10,266 nucleotides of DNA, taken from the NCBI GenBank assembly GCA_910588685.1, contig CAJUPX010000001.1, positions 1 through 10,266 on the forward strand. Reading direction: 5' to 3'. The notes beneath the pieces were generated by a model. The model was not told the origin of the DNA. It ran no database searches and worked only from the letters and a program-made list of their open reading frames with translations. The stretch comes from an uncultured Christensenellaceae bacterium. GTDB taxonomy: Bacteria > Bacillota > Clostridia > Christensenellales > Borkfalkiaceae. Of this stretch, positions 7,621 to 10,266 are shown piece after piece (position 1 is the first letter of the stretch; each line of letters starts with the position of its first letter). Position numbers and translations under genes: made by a program.

Positions 7621-7926
7621 TTACCGAGGGTCGGAGAAGAAGATACTCAACGGGTCTATGATTTCACACCGTAAGCCGCCTTCTTTTATGCCGTCCTTGC
7701 CCTTGGCTTCGGAATCCCAATAGTAGTGATAGAAATACGAGCCTTTCACTACTCCGTCCTTGATAGCCCTCTTATCAAGAGCCTCTTGACCTATCTCTTT
7801 TTGGATATAGGCGGCGAAGTTGTTGAACTTCTCGACGTCCGCCATTTCGTCTTCCGCCTTGTAGACGATTTTAACCGGAGTATCTTTACCGCAAGAACAA
7901 CTCGCTATGTAATATTTATCACTCAT
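7621..7926 (-). pseudogene. Chimeric ORF: PAPS-reductase-like start fused to portal middle
   Basis: 101 residues from the ATG at 7926, chosen for its excellent site (GGAGGAG with 7-base spacing) and its 8-base overlap with the stop of the gene before. Residues 1-16 (KYYIASCSCGKDT) look like the N-terminal strand and PP-loop of phage PAPS-reductase/ATP-pyrophosphatase proteins, which carry S-x-GKDS. From about residue 17 the sequence is instead the middle of a phage portal protein: E-D-E-M, then the VKGSYFYHYYWD stretch, then GGLRCEIIDPL-x-IFF-x-DP. A portal is normally 450 residues or more; here both the N-terminal part and everything after the DPR at 99-101 are missing. It stops at TAA 7623-7621, and the next frame continues into the giant gene. 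It is best read as the product of two deletions and is not expected to form a dodecameric portal. The portal assignment is firmer than the PP-loop one. Confidence 0.7.
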
Positions 7927-8170
7927 TCGGTATCTCCTCCCCATTCTCATCGTAATAGTGGAGGTCGAATTTTTTGAGCAGAGGGCTTCCGAGGTCGATT
8001 GTTTGCTCTTCGTACTCGTCTCCGATATTCTTCCTCACGATATTGCTTTCTGCTTCGAGAAAACCTATATCCAAATCGTAGGCGGCAAGCGCCTTCGCCC
8101 TACCTCTTGTTTTGGCTATAACAAAGAAGCAAGTGTTTTCATAGGGATTTGTGATTTTGTAAATATTCAC
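7919..8170 (-). CDS. Small conserved phage protein, unknown function
   Basis: 83 residues. The GTG start at 8170 is supported by AGGAGG with 8-base spacing and a 4-base GTGA overlap with the upstream Lar-like gene. It begins NIYKITNP and is followed by a strand-rich stretch (CFFVIA), a helix with TRGRAKALAA, and an acidic C-terminus ending in NGEEIPNE. It resembles small accessory proteins seen in phage early or middle regions, but no function is recognised. Its stop overlaps the ATG of the chimeric ORF (ATGAGTGA), so the two are translationally coupled. Confidence 0.8.
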   Translation of the reverse strand: MNIYKITNPYENTCFFVIAKTRGRAKALAAYDLDIGFLEAESNIVRKNIGDEYEEQTIDLGSPLLKKFDLHYYDENGEEIPNE

Positions 8171-8403
8171 TCTAAATACCTCCTATTCCAAAGTTCAACC
8201 GCCTTGTTTTTTGCCTCCTCGCTTGCCGAATAAATATTCTTGCCCGCTTTGCTGCTTGCCGTGCTTCCTCTTGCGTGGCATTTGTTACAACGCACCGTTG
8301 CGCTATGAGTTCCGCTATCGCTCCATTTCCCGTTGTGTTTACTCTCCACCTTCAAAGAAGTGCTACCACAAAACGGACACGGTTTTAATTCGCTTTCGCT
8401 CAC
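8167..8403 (-). CDS. Lar-like restriction-alleviation zinc protein
   Basis: 78 residues from the GTG at 8403. That start is preferred over the ATG at 8424 because GGAGGG lies 7 bases before it and because it forms a 4-base GTGA overlap with the upstream stop. The motif L-K-P-C9-P-F-C12-G opens the protein, a second C39-x2-C42 pair follows, and it ends with A-V-E-L-W-N-R-R. This is the layout of the Lar_restr_allev family, small zinc-ribbon proteins named for the Rac prophage Lar protein, which eases type I restriction. Whether this copy does so is inferred from family only. Placement among accessory phage genes fits. It could instead be a general zinc-ribbon protein with another role. Confidence 0.75.
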   Translation of the reverse strand: MSESELKPCPFCGSTSLKVESKHNGKWSDSGTHSATVRCNKCHARGSTASSKAGKNIYSASEEAKNKAVELWNRRYLE

Positions 8404-8891
8404 TTTGAATCCCTCCTTCGCCAATACTCATCTTCGAGCCGCCGCTCTAACTCGGCAATTTTCTTCCTTTGCTCGGTGATGATAGCCGATTGAGCGATTA
8501 TCGCACTCTTGGCTTCCTCTCGCTCGTTTTGGATATTTGCCACCATTCCTACGCAACGGTGATATTCCGCCTCGTAGTCGATTGAGAGGGTCTTGCAAGT
8601 AGGCTCATCGTCTTTTCCGAATATCTCTTCATAGGTCTTGAAGGAGAACATACACCAGCCCTTCGTCAGCCCCTCAAAGCCTTCGAGGACGTGCGTGATT
8701 TCAATGTTCACCTTTCTTCCGGTGTATCTCCCTCTTGTCGGATTCCATTCTCGAAGGTCGTATATATCGCCCTTCTTGTAGTTCCTATCGTTAAGCCGAA
8801 GTTCGGCTCTCTTCCTCCCTGCTATCACTTCCTCAAAGTATTCGGGAAGGATTTTGATTGAGGGGATTTTCTTACAAAGTTTCTCGCCCAT
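8400..8891 (-). CDS. DUF3850/ASCH-domain protein with coiled-coil tail
   Basis: 163 residues. The ATG at 8891 follows GGAGG with a 9-base spacing. Residues 10-85 match the DUF3850 (ASCH, PUA-like fold) pattern: I-K-I-L-P-E-Y-F, a G-R-K segment, an L-R-L-N-D-R turn, K-K-G-D, L-R-E-W, Y-T-G-R, and a strand ending in H-V-L-E. ASCH proteins are thought to bind RNA or modified nucleosides; the substrate here is unknown. Residues 100-160 are a charged heptad-like coiled coil, unusual because DUF3850 proteins are usually about 80-110 residues. The tail could be a fusion with a separate small phage protein. The first 67 bases overlap the out-of-frame end of the exonuclease-like gene, and the last 4 overlap the Lar-like gene. 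Confidence 0.75.
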   Translation of the reverse strand: MGEKLCKKIPSIKILPEYFEEVIAGRKRAELRLNDRNYKKGDIYDLREWNPTRGRYTGRKVNIEITHVLEGFEGLTKGWCMFSFKTYEEIFGKDDEPTCKTLSIDYEAEYHRCVGMVANIQNEREEAKSAIIAQSAIITEQRKKIAELERRLEDEYWRRRDSK

Positions 8892-9412
8892 AAGTTAATC
8901 CTCCTTTGCCTATCTTCGGGATTGTCTATGTTTATCCATTCGTAGATGAGTTTACCGTCCACCAGAAAGTCCGTTTTAAGGTCTCCGTAGGAGTTCTTGT
9001 ACTCGAAGGTTTGATAGCCTCGGTGTTGTGTTGCAACCGGGAGGAAGAGAAGTCCGACTTCTTCCATTTTCTCGTTGAAGATAGGCTCTACTTTATGTTG
9101 CTTCTCCCAATCGAGATACTTTTTGAATCCGACATTCGCTATTTCTTTTTCGAGGTCGGTATAATCCGAAAGGTCGGCTTTATTGCCCGTGATATGCGCT
9201 TCAACCAAAGCGTGAATGAGAGTTCCAACCCTCGCCGCCTTGTCTACATATTTCGAGGAATCGATTCCTTGAAGTCCGAGATTGTTAGCCCACTTAACGA
9301 GCGCCGGCTTATTGAGAAGCCCCGTAACCGTTGTAGACCCCGGAACGAGAGTTCCGTCTTGAAGATAGTATCTGGTGTGCGCCTTCGTAACCTTTTTGAG
9401 TTTGTCTGCCAT
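8825..9412 (-). CDS. PD-(D/E)XK exonuclease-like protein, abnormal C-terminus
   Basis: 195 residues. The ATG at 9412 shares one base with the upstream TAA and has GGGAGG 9 bases before it. Residues 25-115 match phage/prophage PD-(D/E)XK exonucleases of the RecB/Cas4 type: a PGSTTVTG opening, KPALVKWANN, R-V-G-T-L-I-H67, and E109-P-I-F-x-E114. These normally recombine or repair phage DNA. After about residue 119 the expected core is not clear: D148 is followed by E158-W-I with no lysine in the third position, and no Q-x3-Y motif is seen. The last 23 residues are simply the ribosome binding site and start of the next gene read out of frame. The C-terminal half may come from another gene through a deletion, or be a divergent, probably inactive core. 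Confidence 0.6.
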   Translation of the reverse strand: MADKLKKVTKAHTRYYLQDGTLVPGSTTVTGLLNKPALVKWANNLGLQGIDSSKYVDKAARVGTLIHALVEAHITGNKADLSDYTDLEKEIANVGFKKYLDWEKQHKVEPIFNEKMEEVGLLFLPVATQHRGYQTFEYKNSYGDLKTDFLVDGKLIYEWINIDNPEDRQRRINLWARNFVRKSPQSKSFPNTLRK

Positions 9413-9642
9413 TAGTTTTTTCCTCCCTTTTGGTATTCTTTGAGATTGTATTCGTAGGATTTTTCGAGTGCCTTCATCGCCTTGGTAGAAGCCTCGATTT
9501 CTTTGATAATTGCTTCCGATTCTTCGAGAGTGCAATTCGTGAGTTGCTCTCCGAGAGCCTTGATTTTTTGCTCGTAGCCGACCTTGGCAAACGCAACCTG
9601 CCTTTCAAGGTCTCGAACTTGTTCCAAATAATATTCCGTCAT
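9412..9642 (-). CDS. Small coiled-coil phage protein
   Basis: 76 residues. The start is set at the ATG at 9642 because GGAG lies 9 bases upstream; the longer reading from 9666 starts at a TTG inside the preceding spacer. The sequence is almost wholly helical and charged, with heptad-like spacing from about residue 5 to 70 and a short break near N-C-T-L-E-E. No enzyme motif. It precedes the exonuclease-like gene with a TAATG overlap, so the two are probably made together. Function not recognised. Confidence 0.75.
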   Translation of the reverse strand: MTEYYLEQVRDLERQVAFAKVGYEQKIKALGEQLTNCTLEESEAIIKEIEASTKAMKALEKSYEYNLKEYQKGGKN

Positions 9643-9673
9643 TTTGATTGTCTCCTTTATTGACAAAGATTTT

Positions 9674-9778
9674 TTATTGTGGTATATTGTTTGGGAGGGT
9701 AGGCTCGTCCGTACCGATAGCCTTAGCGAGTTCCTTTTGTTGCCGACCCTTGCGGATTCGCATTGCCCTTAATTGCAC
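9674..9778 (-). pseudogene. Truncated XRE-type helix-turn-helix ORF
   Basis: 34 residues from a GTG at 9778 preceded by GGAGG with a 7-base spacing. The sequence R-A-M-R-I-R-K-G-R-Q-Q-K-E-L-A-K-A-I-G-T-D-E-P-T-L is the first half of an XRE/HTH_3 domain: helix 1, helix 2, and the first turn of the recognition helix. It then changes to P-N-N-I-P-Q and stops. A working domain needs about 55-60 residues, so the recognition helix and scaffold are missing. It therefore looks cut off by a deletion, although a very short expressed peptide cannot be excluded. It sits between two small phage genes in the same operon. Confidence 0.6.
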
Positions 9779-9780
9779 CT

Positions 9781-9954
9781 TTACACCTCCTTTGTCTCTT
9801 CGACTAATTTCTTTCCTTGCTTTTGAAGCCAGCGAAGTTGATACAATCGCTTTCGCTCCGGGTCTACCTTCTTGCTTAATGACGCTTGGGCGAATTTCAC
9901 AAGAGGGTCATTTTGTAGTTGCTCCATTTCGAGCCTTTCTTTTTCCGAGAGCAT
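9781..9954 (-). CDS. Small basic phage protein
   Basis: 57 residues. The ATG at 9954 is chosen for the TAGGAGGAAGAGAA leader, 11 bases after the stop of the ribbon-helix-helix gene. The longer open frame reaching 10191 runs through a terminator hairpin and the gene upstream in another frame, and is not supported. It is rich in Lys, Arg, Glu and Gln, helical, and ends in a basic patch around R-L-Y-Q-L-R-W-L-Q-K-Q-G-K-K. It is nucleic-acid-binding in character, but no family is recognised. Confidence 0.7.
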   Translation of the reverse strand: MLSEKERLEMEQLQNDPLVKFAQASLSKKVDPERKRLYQLRWLQKQGKKLVEETKEV

Positions 9955-9965
9955 TTCTCTTCCTC

Positions 9966-10127
9966 CTACTTTGTTTTCTTTTTGACATACTCGACAAGCA
10001 CTTCTCTCACGAGAGAACTCAAAGTTCCGCCTTCCTTCTCGGACGCTAATTCCGTAAGCGTTTTGTGAAGTTCTTCCGAAACATAGACGAAAATAGGTTT
10101 TTTGCCCTTGTTCTTTTTGTCTGGCAT
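9966..10127 (-). CDS. Ribbon-helix-helix (CopG/Arc-like) DNA-binding protein
   Basis: 53 residues. The ATG at 10127 follows a near-perfect AAAGGAGGTG site 8 bases upstream. A basic N-terminal arm (P-D-K-K-N-K-G-K-K) leads into the beta strand P-I-F-V-Y-V. Then come helix 1 (S-E-E-L-H-K-T-L-T-E-L-A) and a helix-2 signature T-L-S-S-L-V-R-E-V-L-V-E-Y-V. This is the standard length and layout of RHH repressors, which bind DNA as dimers through the paired strands. As the first gene of the operon it is a candidate autorepressor, but no clear operator palindrome is seen before it apart from the terminator hairpin. Confidence 0.8.
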   Translation of the reverse strand: MPDKKNKGKKPIFVYVSEELHKTLTELASEKEGGTLSSLVREVLVEYVKKKTK

Positions 10128-10150
10128 ACTCTACACCTCCTTTTGAGAAT

Positions 10151-10185
10151 AAAAAAATGGGCTTGCCTCCGAAAAGACAAGCCCA
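10151..10185 (-). terminator. Intrinsic terminator in the operon leader
   Basis: An 8-bp perfect stem, TGGGCTTG (10158-10165) with CAAGCCCA (10178-10185), has a 12-base loop. On the minus strand it is followed by seven T (10157-10151). It ends only 11 bases before the ribosome binding site of the ribbon-helix-helix gene. No promoter fits between them, so it either blocks read-through or acts as an attenuator. Confidence 0.8.
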
Positions 10186-10216
10186 AGCCATTATTAAATT
10201 GTGATTGATTATGGGT

Positions 10217-10253
10217 AAATAAAAATAGGCTTGCTTTTGGATTGCAAACCTAT
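10217..10253 (-). terminator. Second upstream minus-strand terminator
   Basis: A 10-bp stem, ATAGGCTTGC (10225-10234) with GCAAACCTAT (10244-10253), has a 9-base loop. One position is a C/A mismatch on the plus strand but a G-U pair in minus-strand RNA. It is followed on the minus strand by TTTTATTT. The strand-specific pairing and U run show that it acts leftward, ending a gene beyond the window. Confidence 0.8.
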
Positions 10254-10266
10254 CTTATAATAACAA

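Noticed and set aside
9955..10191. Upstream extension of the 57-residue gene to a Met at 10191
   Set aside because: It would translate through the terminator hairpin and overlap the ribbon-helix-helix gene in another frame; it lacks a ribosome binding site, while the ATG at 9954 has a strong one.
1..10266. Circular or terminally redundant complete element
   Set aside because: No direct repeat was seen between the two ends, and no replication gene or convincing origin is present.

Overview
The window looks like part of a tailed phage or prophage of a low-to-mid GC Gram-positive host, most likely a gut Clostridia relative. The evidence is strong GGAGG ribosome binding sites before almost every gene, ATG/GTG starts, GTGA/ATGA stop-start overlaps, small accessory genes, a recognisable fragment of a portal protein, and one giant phage multidomain protein. 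No RNA gene, CRISPR array, insertion sequence or complete structural gene was seen.

Layout. At the left end (1-74) there is a 12-base C run, one consensus DnaA box and a Shine-Dalgarno site. They precede the only plus-strand gene, a 210-residue membrane-anchored protein (75-707) of unknown function. A hairpin at 711-745 serves both it and the convergent minus-strand operon. From about 10127 down to 744 everything is read leftwards as one tightly packed operon: a 53-residue ribbon-helix-helix protein, a 57-residue basic protein, a truncated 34-codon XRE-type helix-turn-helix, a 76-residue coiled-coil protein, a PD-(D/E)XK-like exonuclease with an abnormal C-terminus, a DUF3850/ASCH protein with a coiled-coil tail, a Lar-like zinc protein, an 83-residue phage protein, a chimeric ORF (start of a PAPS-reductase-like protein joined to the middle of a portal), and a 2269-residue polyvalent protein. 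Two minus-strand terminators in tandem lie upstream of the operon at 10151-10253.

Two results stand out. First, the giant gene contains two nested ORFs (6848-7084 and 5006-5236), both in its +1 frame. They encode homologous proteins of 78 and 76 residues, about 54% identical without gaps. The overlapping giant-protein linkers are only about 32% identical, and most differences near the 3' end fall on synonymous third positions of the nested frame. This is the signature of real overprinted genes under selection. Each nested ORF stops exactly where a K-(Y/F)-S-x-K motif opens the next domain of the giant protein, so nested gene plus domain look like one repeated module.

Second, the operon has a series of apparent junctions (XRE truncation, exonuclease tail, PAPS-reductase/portal fusion, portal/giant-gene fusion with a one-base frame offset). 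These suggest a genome that has lost terminase, most of portal, and the N-terminal end of the giant gene through successive deletions. A real deletion derivative, a decaying prophage and a chimeric metagenomic assembly would all look like this, and sequence alone cannot separate them. Without such losses the order (small early genes, exonuclease, ASCH, Lar-like, PAPS reductase, portal, polyvalent protein) would fit an ordinary phage cluster.
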